From a bacterium (lineage in GTDB: Bacteria; Myxococcota_A; Polyangia; Nannocystales; Nannocystaceae), in assembly GCA_024742475.1 (NCBI GenBank), contig JANSYI010000020.1:62001-126000 (forward strand): a stretch of DNA of 64,000 nucleotides, given 5' to 3'. Below are positions 25,737 to 32,810 of this stretch, one piece after another. Both the position numbers and the translations under genes were made by a program. The notes below the pieces were generated by a model. The model ran no database searches and was not told the DNA's origin. It saw nothing but the letters and a program-made list of their open reading frames with translations. Each line of letters begins with the position of its first letter. Positions within the stretch are counted from its first letter, which is position 1.

Positions 25737-26570
25737 TCAGTAGCCGAGGCGTCGTACTTCGGCGGCTTCGGTGAAGTTGGGGTCGGGCTCGTCGAGCTGG
25801 CTGCTGGCGCGGGCGACCTCCCCGAAGCACTCGAAGAAGTAGCTCACCTGGCGCACGGTGGTGGTCTCACCGAGCGCAGGCTCGACGGTGAGCTGGACGC
25901 GAACCTGGTGCGCCTGGCTGAACGAGAGCGTGGGCAAGCGCAGCTCTCCGACCGCGGACACCTCGACCTCGTAGGTGTCGACAGCGGCGTAGGGGATGCC
26001 GCTGAACACCGCGTCTTCGATCGTGGCCGACGTGGAGTAGCGGGTCCCCGTCTCGATCGGAAAGCGGATCAGCGGGACGGGGCGGTCGTAGATGAGCAGC
26101 GTTCGCCCCGTGGGCGGGTCGGGCTCTCGGGAGGCGATGCCCAGGACGTAGAGCCCATCGTCGTCGCGACGGGAGATGGTCTCGGTCGTGCCGTCATCGA
26201 AGGGCGCGATGAATGCGTCGGGTGGAAACCGATCGGCGTACCAGCGGTCCTCGATCGAGAACGCCTCGATGCGCGCGAGCTGATCGTCGGCGTTGTCGAC
26301 CGACCAGTCCCATGCGCGCGTTGTCCCCTCCCCGGCCCCCTCCACATCGACCGTGCGTAGCTCGCCAGGAGGAGAGACGAGGTAGGTGACCTCGGTGTCG
26401 AGAACGAGCGGCAGCTCGTCGGCCTCGATGATGCCATCGAGGTTGGGGATGCAGTCCAGCGGGACCTCCTCCTCGCCCGCGTAGGGCTCGCGGTCGGGGG
26501 GGAGCGCACCATTGCCGTCGCACCCGGCGACGATCAGGCAGGCGAGCATGGCAATGCGTGAGGCGGTCAT
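25737..26570 (-). CDS. Hypothetical lipoprotein, paralog of the one at 29122-30096
   Basis: The 277-residue lipoprotein (lipobox VAGC, Cys15) has a short acidic linker and a beta-rich body. It lines up with the 324-residue lipoprotein encoded four genes upstream: both end in FTxAAEhRR followed by three residues, both have a DWSVD/DMSVD phrase, an RTELVYD/RTLLIYD strand, a hydrophobic PLxxF segment and a YFFEC/YSFISEC cysteine near the end. No family name is known to me. Two related surface lipoproteins in one operon could form a pair on the outer membrane. The ATG follows the stop of the barrel gene by only three bases, so translation probably continues from upstream. Confidence 0.78.
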   Translation of the reverse strand: MTASRIAMLACLIVAGCDGNGALPPDREPYAGEEEVPLDCIPNLDGIIEADELPLVLDTEVTYLVSPPGELRTVDVEGAGEGTTRAWDWSVDNADDQLARIEAFSIEDRWYADRFPPDAFIAPFDDGTTETISRRDDDGLYVLGIASREPDPPTGRTLLIYDRPVPLIRFPIETGTRYSTSATIEDAVFSGIPYAAVDTYEVEVSAVGELRLPTLSFSQAHQVRVQLTVEPALGETTTVRQVSYFFECFGEVARASSQLDEPDPNFTEAAEVRRLGY

Positions 26571-26573
26571 GGG

Positions 26574-28166
26574 CTAGAAGTTGAACTGCAGGCGCAGCCG
26601 ATAGAGCTGCGCGGGTTTGGCGGAGTACCCGGCGGCGAGGTTGTCGAGACCGGCGAGCGGGAACAGCACCGCCGGCTCGAACGCGGCTTCGAGGGCGAAG
26701 TTGGTGCGATAGACGATCGAGGGGTCGAGCTCGAATCCCAAGGGACGCTGCTGCCCCGGCGCCGAGGTGGGCTCGACCGCGCTGGAGAACACACCCGCCA
26801 GATCGATGTCGAGGGCTCCGGTGTGTCCGCGCCACGCGGTGTACCGCGCATGGGGCCGAACGTAGACCGCGTCGGTGACCGTGCCGATGATTTCGCGAAA
26901 CAAGATCCGGTCGATGCGGTAGTCCGGGTGGAATCGGAAGTTGTTGACGGCGTTGTCGTAGGGCGGCGCCGCCTGTGCACCCTCGATGTCCCCGGGTCGG
27001 GGCGCGGGGGCGTTGATCCCCGGGTACGCACCAAAGCCCGGCGCACGGTCGCCACTGGCGAAGCCAAAGTCGACACCGACGTCCCATCGGCCACCGACCT
27101 CTCCGACCGCGGTCTCGAGCGCGAGCCCGAGCTGGTTGGACGTCGCGGGCTGCGGCAGCGCGACGCCGGGGATGAGCGAGGGCTGCTCGACGTTGGCCCA
27201 CAGGTAGGCGGCCTCCGTCTCGGCGCGAAACCACTTGCCGGTGAAGCGAAGCCACGCGTCGGCCGCGGCGGCCTCGTACCCTCGAATCATCAGCTGACCT
27301 GCATCGAGCGCGGGCGCGACGTCGGGCGAGGCGAGGGGCAGGTAGGTGCTCGGAACGTCGAGCTTCTGCCAGCGATACGAGCCGTACGCCCCATACTCCA
27401 GCGTCAGACGACCCCCGCGCCGCCGGCGGGCGAGCGAGTTGGGCCCACGCACGCGCAGGAACGCTCCGGTGACCGAGTGCACGGCCGCCCTGGGCGCGAT
27501 ACCGATGGCTCGCGTCCCCGTGGCGTCGGGCACGAAGGGACCGGTCGCCGAGATGTCATAGGCGAGCGCGAAGACGTGGCCGGCCGCAGGTAGCGCCCAC
27601 GCGATGCGGTCGGACCCGTCGCTGCTATCGCAGCCGCTGCAGTCGCCGCTGTTGGCGAGCATGCCCAAGCCCCAATGGTTGCCCATCCGGCCGACCGCGA
27701 TGACGCCCAGCGGCGTGAGCACCTGCGCGAACGCCCGCTTGACGCGGAGGACGTCGGGACCGCTGATCTGGGTGGTGGTCGCCGAGGGAATCCCTGCAGG
27801 AGCCGACCCCAACGCGAAGTTGTCGAGCACGTCGAAGCGCACGTTCATCGACACCCACCCTCGTGGGGCGTGCGCGGAGAGGTCGGTGCGCAGCCGCATG
27901 TCCGCCCGGGTCAGGAGCTGACGGGAGGGGTTGCTCAGGGGCACGGGATACAGGAGCTGGCCGCCCGGGGTCGGCCCGTGGTCGAGGTCGAAGTTGTGCT
28001 GCAGCTCGCCCCGCATGCGGCCGTAGCCGCCGATCTCCCAGACCTTTGCGCGGCGCTGCCCGAGCGTCGCGCCGTAGTTTCCCAGACCCTGCGTGGCCGG
28101 TTCATCGGCCTGCGGCGCCGGGGCGAGGGCCAAGGTCGAGGCCAACCCGATCGGACCGAGCATCAT
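26574..28166 (-). CDS. Outer-membrane beta-barrel protein (TIGR04551-like)
   Basis: The 530-residue protein has a short signal-like N-terminus (MLGPIGLASTLALAPAPQA) and then GYGRMRGELQHNFDLDHGPTPGG, a phrase I associate with the myxobacterial TIGR04551 family (from memory). The rest alternates strands with WGLGMLANSGDCSGCDSSDGSD, many aromatic girdle residues and a C-terminal strand YRLRLQFNF that ends in Phe, the classic signal for insertion by the BAM complex. It should be a large barrel, possibly a channel for hydrophobic compounds. The ATG overlaps the TGA of the hydrolase gene (ATGA), and GAGGAGG lies seven bases upstream inside that gene. Its place between two lipoproteins and the hydrolase suggests a common transport role. 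Confidence 0.78.
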   Translation of the reverse strand: MMLGPIGLASTLALAPAPQADEPATQGLGNYGATLGQRRAKVWEIGGYGRMRGELQHNFDLDHGPTPGGQLLYPVPLSNPSRQLLTRADMRLRTDLSAHAPRGWVSMNVRFDVLDNFALGSAPAGIPSATTTQISGPDVLRVKRAFAQVLTPLGVIAVGRMGNHWGLGMLANSGDCSGCDSSDGSDRIAWALPAAGHVFALAYDISATGPFVPDATGTRAIGIAPRAAVHSVTGAFLRVRGPNSLARRRRGGRLTLEYGAYGSYRWQKLDVPSTYLPLASPDVAPALDAGQLMIRGYEAAAADAWLRFTGKWFRAETEAAYLWANVEQPSLIPGVALPQPATSNQLGLALETAVGEVGGRWDVGVDFGFASGDRAPGFGAYPGINAPAPRPGDIEGAQAAPPYDNAVNNFRFHPDYRIDRILFREIIGTVTDAVYVRPHARYTAWRGHTGALDIDLAGVFSSAVEPTSAPGQQRPLGFELDPSIVYRTNFALEAAFEPAVLFPLAGLDNLAAGYSAKPAQLYRLRLQFNF

Positions 28167-29125
28167 GGCTGCGCCTCCTCGGCCGCAGCCGCGGCGGGCT
28201 CGGGCTCGGGCTCGGGCGCGGGCGCGGGCTCGGGCGCGGGCGCGGGCGCGAGGAACTCGACGAGGGCGTGTGTCGACGCGGCAGCCGCCTCCCGCATGGG
28301 GAAGTGGCCACAGTTGGGGTAGACCTTCAGCGCGCTGTTGGGGAGCGTCCCCGCGAGCCGCTCCCCGTCTTCGAGCAGCGTGATCTCGTCTTCGCGGCCC
28401 CAAAGCAGCAGCACGGGCTGGTCCACCTCGTGGTAGCGCCTTTGAACCTCGGCGAACCGCTGGCCCCGCACCGCTGCCAAGGCGGCCGCCGTGGTGCCCG
28501 GGCGATGCTGCGCCGCGTCGACCCGCTCGACGTAGTCCTGCGTGATCCGCGAGGTGTCGTGGTACCCCAGCTCGACCTTGTCGTCGAACCGCTCCTGGTA
28601 GAACAACCGAAAGAGCATCTCCCCGAGCCCCTTGGCTCGTGCCCACACGAACATGGGCGGGAGCTGCTCCTCGAACACCCAGGCGTCGTACAAGGCGATG
28701 CGCTCCACCCGTTCGGGTCGCTCGAGCGCCATCGCCAGCACGACCGAGGAGCCCCAGGAGTGGCCGACGACCGCGGCCTCGTCGATGCCTCGCTGGTCCA
28801 TCAGCGCAAAGACCAGCTCGGCCTGCGCGCGCGGGGAGTAGTCGCCCTCGGGGCGGTCGGTCCAGCCAAAGCCCTTGAGGTCCAGCGCGAGCACGCGGTG
28901 GTCTTCTCGAAGCGCCTCGCGGACACCATTCCAGTTCTCCAAGGAGCTCGCGAACCCGTGAATGAGCACGACCGCAGGGCCCTCGCCTTCGTCGACGAAG
29001 CGCACGCGGGCGCCCTCCACCTCGGCAAACGTCGCCTCTCGGGGCTCGCCCGGCAGCGGCCCCTCATGGAAATGCAGGCAGCCACCGAGCAGCAGCAACG
29101 CGAGGGCTGCTGCCGCGGTCTTCAC
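28163..29125 (-). CDS. Secreted alpha/beta-hydrolase lipoprotein
   Basis: The 320-residue protein has a lipoprotein signal (LALLLLGGC, Cys16), followed by a complete alpha/beta-hydrolase fold: the oxyanion motif VLIHGFASS, the nucleophile elbow GHSWGSS, the acid residue in LLWGREDEIT and the catalytic His in NCGHFPM. Family members hydrolyse esters, epoxides or carbon-carbon bonds; an esterase or lipase role is most likely here. The C-terminus has a low-complexity tail of Pro, Ala and Glu encoded by 6-bp repeats (28186-28255), probably a flexible extension. The GTG start overlaps the stop of the preceding gene (GTGA) with a GGAGG Shine-Dalgarno sequence eight bases upstream. The lipobox puts the enzyme outside the cytoplasm, where it could release acyl groups for the ligase encoded downstream. 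Confidence 0.88.
   Translation of the reverse strand: MKTAAAALALLLLGGCLHFHEGPLPGEPREATFAEVEGARVRFVDEGEGPAVVLIHGFASSLENWNGVREALREDHRVLALDLKGFGWTDRPEGDYSPRAQAELVFALMDQRGIDEAAVVGHSWGSSVVLAMALERPERVERIALYDAWVFEEQLPPMFVWARAKGLGEMLFRLFYQERFDDKVELGYHDTSRITQDYVERVDAAQHRPGTTAAALAAVRGQRFAEVQRRYHEVDQPVLLLWGREDEITLLEDGERLAGTLPNSALKVYPNCGHFPMREAAAASTHALVEFLAPAPAPEPAPAPEPEPEPAAAAAEEAQP
28186..28255 (-). repeat. 6-bp GGGCTC/GGGCGC tandem repeat within the hydrolase gene
   Basis: About eleven copies of GGGCTC or GGGCGC encode the Pro-Ala/Glu tail. Copy number may vary in length between strains because the repeat keeps the frame. Confidence 0.75.
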
Positions 29126-30096
29126 GGGTCGATCCTCCGCAGCTCGGCGGCCTGGGTGAACTCCACAGAGTCTTCGTTGTCGTTGGATCGCACGGTCCCA
29201 ACGGTGCCCACGCACTCGCTGATGAACGAGTAGCTGCGCACCACCGTCTCGACGAGGCCGACCGTTCGCGAGAGCACGACGCCGAGCCGCAGCACCTCGT
29301 AGTCACCGAAGCCTGTCCGAAGGACTCCAGCCGCGTCGATGCGGTTGTTGTAGCTCTCGGTGTAGACGGTGGGCACGCCAAGCGCGACGCCGGTGATCGT
29401 GGAGTCCGACTCCCACGACTTTCCTTGGACCAGCGGAAAGCTGAGGACGGTGGCGGGCGGATCGTAGACGAGCTCCGTTCGCGACGCGCCGCCTACCGGG
29501 GAGACCACGCCGCGCAGCGTCAGCGCAGAGTCGGTGGCTTCGAAGACCCCGAGCAGGTCGTCGGCATCGGTGAGGCGCGTCGCGTACGTCGCTCCGGGGA
29601 ACGACGGTTCGAACCACTGCCCTTCGATGGAGAGGTACTCGCCGCTGCTGGTGTGGTCGCCGGGAAAGTCGACCGACATGTCCCAGACGGTTTGCCCGTC
29701 GATCGTCGCGCCGGCCGTGTCGAAGGTGACGGCCTGCGCGGCGAGGAAGTTGACCTGGAGCCCCGGGTCGAAGAAGAGTTCGAGGCGCTCGATCACCGCG
29801 TCGCCGTTGGGCGGCATGCAGTCGCCGGGCGCTCCGGTGGTCGAGGTGGACTCGTCCGATCCGCCCGAGGCGCTGTCGGTCTCGGCGGTCGTGCCCGACG
29901 AGCTCGCACCGCTCGAGGCAACCTCGCCTTCGGTCTCGGCGCCCGACGAGGAGCCGCCGTCTGCGATGCATTGCCCATCGGCTCCGCACATCCCCGATGG
30001 GCAATCCGCACCCGAGAGACAGGCCGACGCATCGTCGCCACACCCCGACAGCGCCAGTAAAGCTCCCGCCACTCCGAATATGGTGCATCGCAACAT
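29122..30096 (-). CDS. Surface lipoprotein heading the PHA-linked operon
   Basis: The 324-residue lipoprotein (lipobox LSGC, Cys19) has a Cys-rich patch CLSGADCPSGMCGADGQC, a knot-like motif common in myxobacterial lipoproteins, and then a Ser/Gly/Thr/Glu-rich linker to about residue 90. The body is beta-rich and related to the lipoprotein at 25737-26570 (shared C-terminal FTQAAELRR and the other landmarks noted there). It is the first gene of the leftward operon. TAGTCT lies eleven bases before the ATG, so a leader of only about four bases is expected. An operator-like sequence covers the start codon. Function unknown; binding of a substrate at the cell surface is a guess from context. Confidence 0.78.
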   Translation of the reverse strand: MLRCTIFGVAGALLALSGCGDDASACLSGADCPSGMCGADGQCIADGGSSSGAETEGEVASSGASSSGTTAETDSASGGSDESTSTTGAPGDCMPPNGDAVIERLELFFDPGLQVNFLAAQAVTFDTAGATIDGQTVWDMSVDFPGDHTSSGEYLSIEGQWFEPSFPGATYATRLTDADDLLGVFEATDSALTLRGVVSPVGGASRTELVYDPPATVLSFPLVQGKSWESDSTITGVALGVPTVYTESYNNRIDAAGVLRTGFGDYEVLRLGVVLSRTVGLVETVVRSYSFISECVGTVGTVRSNDNEDSVEFTQAAELRRIDP

Positions 30097-30097
30097 T
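30081..30097. promoter_or_regulatory. PhaR-operator-like sequence over the start of the leftward operon
   Basis: The 17 bases TGGTGCATCGCAACATT differ at three positions from TTGTGCACTGCAACATT at 30796-30812. The sequence covers the start codon and probable +1 region of the operon. Similar TGC-rich sites bind PhaR in other bacteria. Part of it is constrained by coding, so chance is possible. Confidence 0.35.
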
Positions 30098-30107
30098 GGC
30101 CGACCGG

Positions 30108-30113
30108 AGACTA
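30108..30113 (-). promoter_or_regulatory. TAGTCT -10 box of the PHA-linked operon
   Basis: TAGTCT ends eleven bases before the ATG at 30096 on the minus strand. A -35 box is not clear. Confidence 0.4.
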
Positions 30114-30187
30114 ACGGCGGCTCTAGACCCGCGTCAAGGGGCGTATGCGCGCCGTTCGCTGGCGATTGTCGCGCGAGGAGGGGGAGG

Positions 30188-30217
30188 TTGACGCTGTCAC
30201 GGAGCGGGTGGGATATT
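30188..30217 (+). promoter_or_regulatory. Sigma70-type promoter of the phaR-like gene
   Basis: TTGACG (30188-30193) and GATATT (30212-30217) are separated by 18 bases. The leader would be about 15 bases with a weak GAGG element before the GTG. Confidence 0.55.
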
Positions 30218-30239
30218 GCGCCGCGAAGAGGCCCTCCTC

Positions 30240-30788
30240 GTGACGCTCATCAAGAAGTACAGCAATCGACGCCTCTACGACACGGGGCTGAGCCGGTACA
30301 TCACGCTGGACGAGCTCGCCGGAAAGATCCGCGACGGCGAGGAGGTCCGAGTGGTCGACGCGAAGTCGGGCGACGACCTCACGCAGGTCACCCTCACCCA
30401 GCTCATCCTCGAGAGCCCGACCGCGAAGCTGCTGCCCGTCGGGCTGCTGCACCGGCTGCTGCGCATGCAGGACGACGCGATCGCCGAATTCTTCTCTAGC
30501 TACGTCACGTGGGCCCTCGACGTCTATTTGGCGGCGAAGAGCGGCGGCCAGACGCTGGGGTCGATGATGCCGTTCGGCCAAGCGCCATGGGCCGGCACGA
30601 GCGCGCTGGCCCGCATGTTCGGCGCGGCGCCCTTCTGGCCGGGCCAGTCGCCCCAGCCCACGCCCTCCGCACCGGCCGCACCACCTCCGGACGAGGACCG
30701 ACCCACGGTGAGCGACGACCTGCAGGCGCTGCGGGCCGAGCTCGAGGAGCTGAAGCGGTCGATCCGCGGGGAGTCCGAGCCGGGCTGA
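30240..30788 (+). CDS. phaR: PHA accumulation regulator (PhaR-type)
   Basis: The 182-residue protein opens with LIKKYSNRRLYDT and SRYITLDELAGKIRDGEEVRVVDAKSGDDLTQVTLTQLI, the signature of the PHB/PHA accumulation regulator DNA-binding domain, followed by the second family domain (LLPVGLLHRLLRMQDDAIAEFFSSYVTWALDVYL) and a Pro/Ala-rich, then charged helical tail. PhaR represses phasin genes and often itself, and is released when it binds nascent PHA granules. The GTG at 30240 is preferred over the TTG at 30216 because the latter overlaps the -10 box and because family members begin close to the LIKKYSNRRLYD motif. The phasin gene follows 66 bases downstream and carries an operator-like site in front of it. 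Confidence 0.92.
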   Translation: MTLIKKYSNRRLYDTGLSRYITLDELAGKIRDGEEVRVVDAKSGDDLTQVTLTQLILESPTAKLLPVGLLHRLLRMQDDAIAEFFSSYVTWALDVYLAAKSGGQTLGSMMPFGQAPWAGTSALARMFGAAPFWPGQSPQPTPSAPAAPPPDEDRPTVSDDLQALRAELEELKRSIRGESEPG

Positions 30789-30795
30789 CGCCATT

Positions 30796-30812
30796 TTGTG
30801 CACTGCAACATT
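30796..30812. promoter_or_regulatory. PhaR-operator-like sequence before the phasin promoter
   Basis: TTGTGCACTGCAACATT contains the dyad TGCA-C-TGCA (30799-30807) and lies six bases upstream of the phasin -35 box in an AT-rich block. It resembles the TGC-rich sites bound by PhaR in proteobacteria. Confidence 0.5.
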
Positions 30813-30818
30813 TTTTCG

Positions 30819-30847
30819 TTGACACGTCGGGGCGGGATGACTACATC
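30819..30847 (+). promoter_or_regulatory. Strong promoter of the phasin gene
   Basis: TTGACA (30819-30824) and TACATC (30842-30847) are spaced by 17 bases, with an upstream T-run. The expected transcription start falls on or next to the ATG at 30855, giving a leaderless message. Confidence 0.65.
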
Positions 30848-30854
30848 TCTGCCC

Positions 30855-31184
30855 ATGGCTAAGCAGAACTCGTCTTCGGACGCGTCCACCTCCACGGCCG
30901 CCAATGGTGCGGTGCAAGATTTCTTCTCGCAGGCGCAGCAGATGTGGGCTCCCGTCACGGATGCCATGCAGGAGCAGCGCGCGCTCTTCGAGCGGGGCCT
31001 CGAGGACCTCGAGAAGGCTCGAGATGCGAACCTTCGCCGCACGCGCGAAGCCGCAGACGAGATGGTCGAGGTGTTCAAGGCATCGATGAGCTACGGCATC
31101 CAGCTCAGCCACGAGTGGTGCAGCACCAGCCTCGCCGCGTCGCGCCGCACGATGAGCGCGTGGTCGCAAGTCGCGAGCCGCTGA
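30855..31184 (+). CDS. Phasin-like PHA granule protein
   Basis: The 109-residue protein has a Ser/Thr/Ala-rich N-terminus of 20 residues, followed by an uninterrupted amphipathic helix (VQDFFSQAQQMWAPVTDAMQEQRALFERGLEDLEKARDANL and so on). Small size, no signal peptide, high helix content and the position between a PhaR-type regulator and a reductase are what is expected of a phasin, the coat protein of PHA granules. It is shorter than many phasins (about 110-190). The ATG at 30855 is chosen by its distance from the promoter; an in-frame ATG at 30837 lies inside the promoter. It carries the best promoter in the window, which fits an abundant protein. Confidence 0.78.
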   Translation: MAKQNSSSDASTSTAANGAVQDFFSQAQQMWAPVTDAMQEQRALFERGLEDLEKARDANLRRTREAADEMVEVFKASMSYGIQLSHEWCSTSLAASRRTMSAWSQVASR

Positions 31185-31212
31185 GGCTCGCCTGAAGGCA
31201 GGGAGGGACGCA

Positions 31213-31962
31213 ATGCGACTCGATCAACTCAAGGTCATCGTCACGGGCGCCGGCCGTGGCATGGGCGCTCACTTCGCGACGGAGCTCGCCAACGCGGGAG
31301 CAAAGGTCGCCGCGGGCGACATCGACTCCGACGGACTCGAGTCGTTGCCCGCGGGTGTCTCCAAGCGCAAGCTCGACGTCACCAACGAGGCCGAGTGCGA
31401 CGCCTTCGTCCGTTGGGCGCAGGACGAGCTCGGGGGCGTCAACGGGCTCATCAACAACGCGGGCATCATCCGCGACGCCCTGCTCGCCAAGCGTAGCCGT
31501 CGCACCGGCGAGATCTCGGGCATGAGCACGGAGGCGTGGAACTCGGTGCTCGCGGTCAACCTGACCGGTGCGATGTTCATGACCCGAGCGTTCGCTCTCA
31601 ACGCGATCGAGCACGAGGTCGGGCCTGGCGTCGTCGTCAACATCTCGAGCATCTCGCGCCACGGCAGCCGCGGTCAGACGAACTACGTCGCGACCAAGGC
31701 CGCCCTGGCCGCCAACACCGTCACCTGGGCTCGCGAGTTCGCGCCGATGCGCATTCGGGTTGGCGCGGTCGCCCCGGGCATGATCGAGACTCCGATGACG
31801 CAGGGCATGAACCAAAAGGCCCGGGACGCGCTCGTCGCGGGCATCCCCGTCGGCCGCATCGGCACGCCAGCGGACATCTGGCACGCCGTCCGCTTCGTGC
31901 TCGAGTGCGACTACTTCAACGCGCGCACGATCGACGTCGACGGCGGCGCATCAATGAGCTAG
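31213..31962 (+). CDS. Short-chain dehydrogenase/reductase (FabG/PhaB-like)
   Basis: The 249-residue protein is a classical SDR: nucleotide-binding VTGAGRGMG near residue 12, LINNAG, the Ser of NISSISRHG, and catalytic Tyr/Lys in TNYVATKAA. The C-terminal VDGGASM closing phrase is also typical. By context it could be the acetoacetyl-CoA reductase (PhaB) that makes 3-hydroxyacyl-CoA for PHA synthase. The residue at the end of the second strand is Asp (AAGDID), which usually favours NAD(H), whereas most PhaB enzymes use NADPH. A good Shine-Dalgarno sequence (GGGAGGG) precedes the ATG. It lies 28 bases behind the phasin gene. Its stop shares a CTAG with the convergent PHP gene. Confidence 0.88.
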   Translation: MRLDQLKVIVTGAGRGMGAHFATELANAGAKVAAGDIDSDGLESLPAGVSKRKLDVTNEAECDAFVRWAQDELGGVNGLINNAGIIRDALLAKRSRRTGEISGMSTEAWNSVLAVNLTGAMFMTRAFALNAIEHEVGPGVVVNISSISRHGSRGQTNYVATKAALAANTVTWAREFAPMRIRVGAVAPGMIETPMTQGMNQKARDALVAGIPVGRIGTPADIWHAVRFVLECDYFNARTIDVDGGASMS

Positions 31963-32810
31963 AGCAGCCTGTGGTGCAACTCGTTCGACGTCCCGAGCCA
32001 GCGCACCAACGCGTCGGCTCGGGCGTCGTCGATTTCGATGCCCGGACGCGTCACCTCGGGGATGGCTTCGCCGTGAAAGTCGGAGCCCCCGGTCGCGACC
32101 ATGTCCAGCTTGTCGGCGAGTCGCAGCCAGCCTTCGCGCTCGGCCTTGCCATAGCGGCCGTACAGAGCCTCGAGCCCCTCGAGCCCGTGGTCGCGGTGAC
32201 GCCGGCACAGCGACTCGACGAGGCCGAACTCACCGAACGCGTGCGGGTGCGCGAGTGAAGCCTTGGCGCCTGCTGCCAGGCCGAGCTCGAGCCCCTCTCG
32301 AAGCGAGACGCGATCCACGGGCACATCCGCCGGCCCGCCGTCGCGGAGGAAGCGAGAGAACGCCTCCTTGATGCTCGTGCAGATGCCCGCCTGGACCAGC
32401 GCCTTGGCGACGGCGGGACGTCCCGGAACGCCGTGGGTCTGCGCGAGGATCGCTTCGGGGTCGAGCGAGTGCCCGAGCGCTTCGAGCCGCCCGCAGATCT
32501 CCCGCAGACGGTGGGTCCGCGCGACGAAGATCTGGTCGGTGCGGGCGCGCAGCGCATCGAGCCCCTCGCCTTCGGTGAGGCCGTAGAGCAACAAGTGCAC
32601 CGTGCGGCCGTGGTCCTTGCAGCTGAGCTCCATCCCGCGCAGCACCGTGACATCGGGCAGCACGTCGGCCGTGCGCTCGAACCCCACGAACGTGTCGTGG
32701 TCGGTGAGGGCGAACAGGGTGACGCCAAACCTTCCAGCACGCCGCGCAACCTCGTCCGCAGGCAGCGAGCCGTCGGAACAGGTGGAGTGGCAGTGTAGGT
32801 CGACCTTCAT
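31959..32810 (-). CDS. PHP-domain phosphoesterase (TrpH/RNase AM family)
   Basis: The 283-residue protein starts with DLHCHSTCSDGSL and has ALTDHDTFVGFE, the two metal-binding motifs of PHP domains, followed by a helical insertion (VPGRPAVAKALVQAGICTSIKEAF), LAHPHAFGEFG and near the end GSDFHGEAIPEV. This order is that of the YciV/TrpH (RNase AM) family, a 5'-3' exonuclease acting on RNA and 3',5'-bisphosphonucleotides. It should be cytoplasmic. The ATG overlaps the stop of the lipoprotein gene upstream (ATGA), so the two are coupled although they seem unrelated in function. Confidence 0.9.
   Translation of the reverse strand: MKVDLHCHSTCSDGSLPADEVARRAGRFGVTLFALTDHDTFVGFERTADVLPDVTVLRGMELSCKDHGRTVHLLLYGLTEGEGLDALRARTDQIFVARTHRLREICGRLEALGHSLDPEAILAQTHGVPGRPAVAKALVQAGICTSIKEAFSRFLRDGGPADVPVDRVSLREGLELGLAAGAKASLAHPHAFGEFGLVESLCRRHRDHGLEGLEALYGRYGKAEREGWLRLADKLDMVATGGSDFHGEAIPEVTRPGIEIDDARADALVRWLGTSNELHHRLL

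Noticed and set aside
28186..28255. Short tandem GGGCTC/GGGCGC repeats as a possible CRISPR or regulatory repeat
   Set aside because: They have no spacers, keep the reading frame and encode the Pro/Ala/Glu tail of a lipoprotein.
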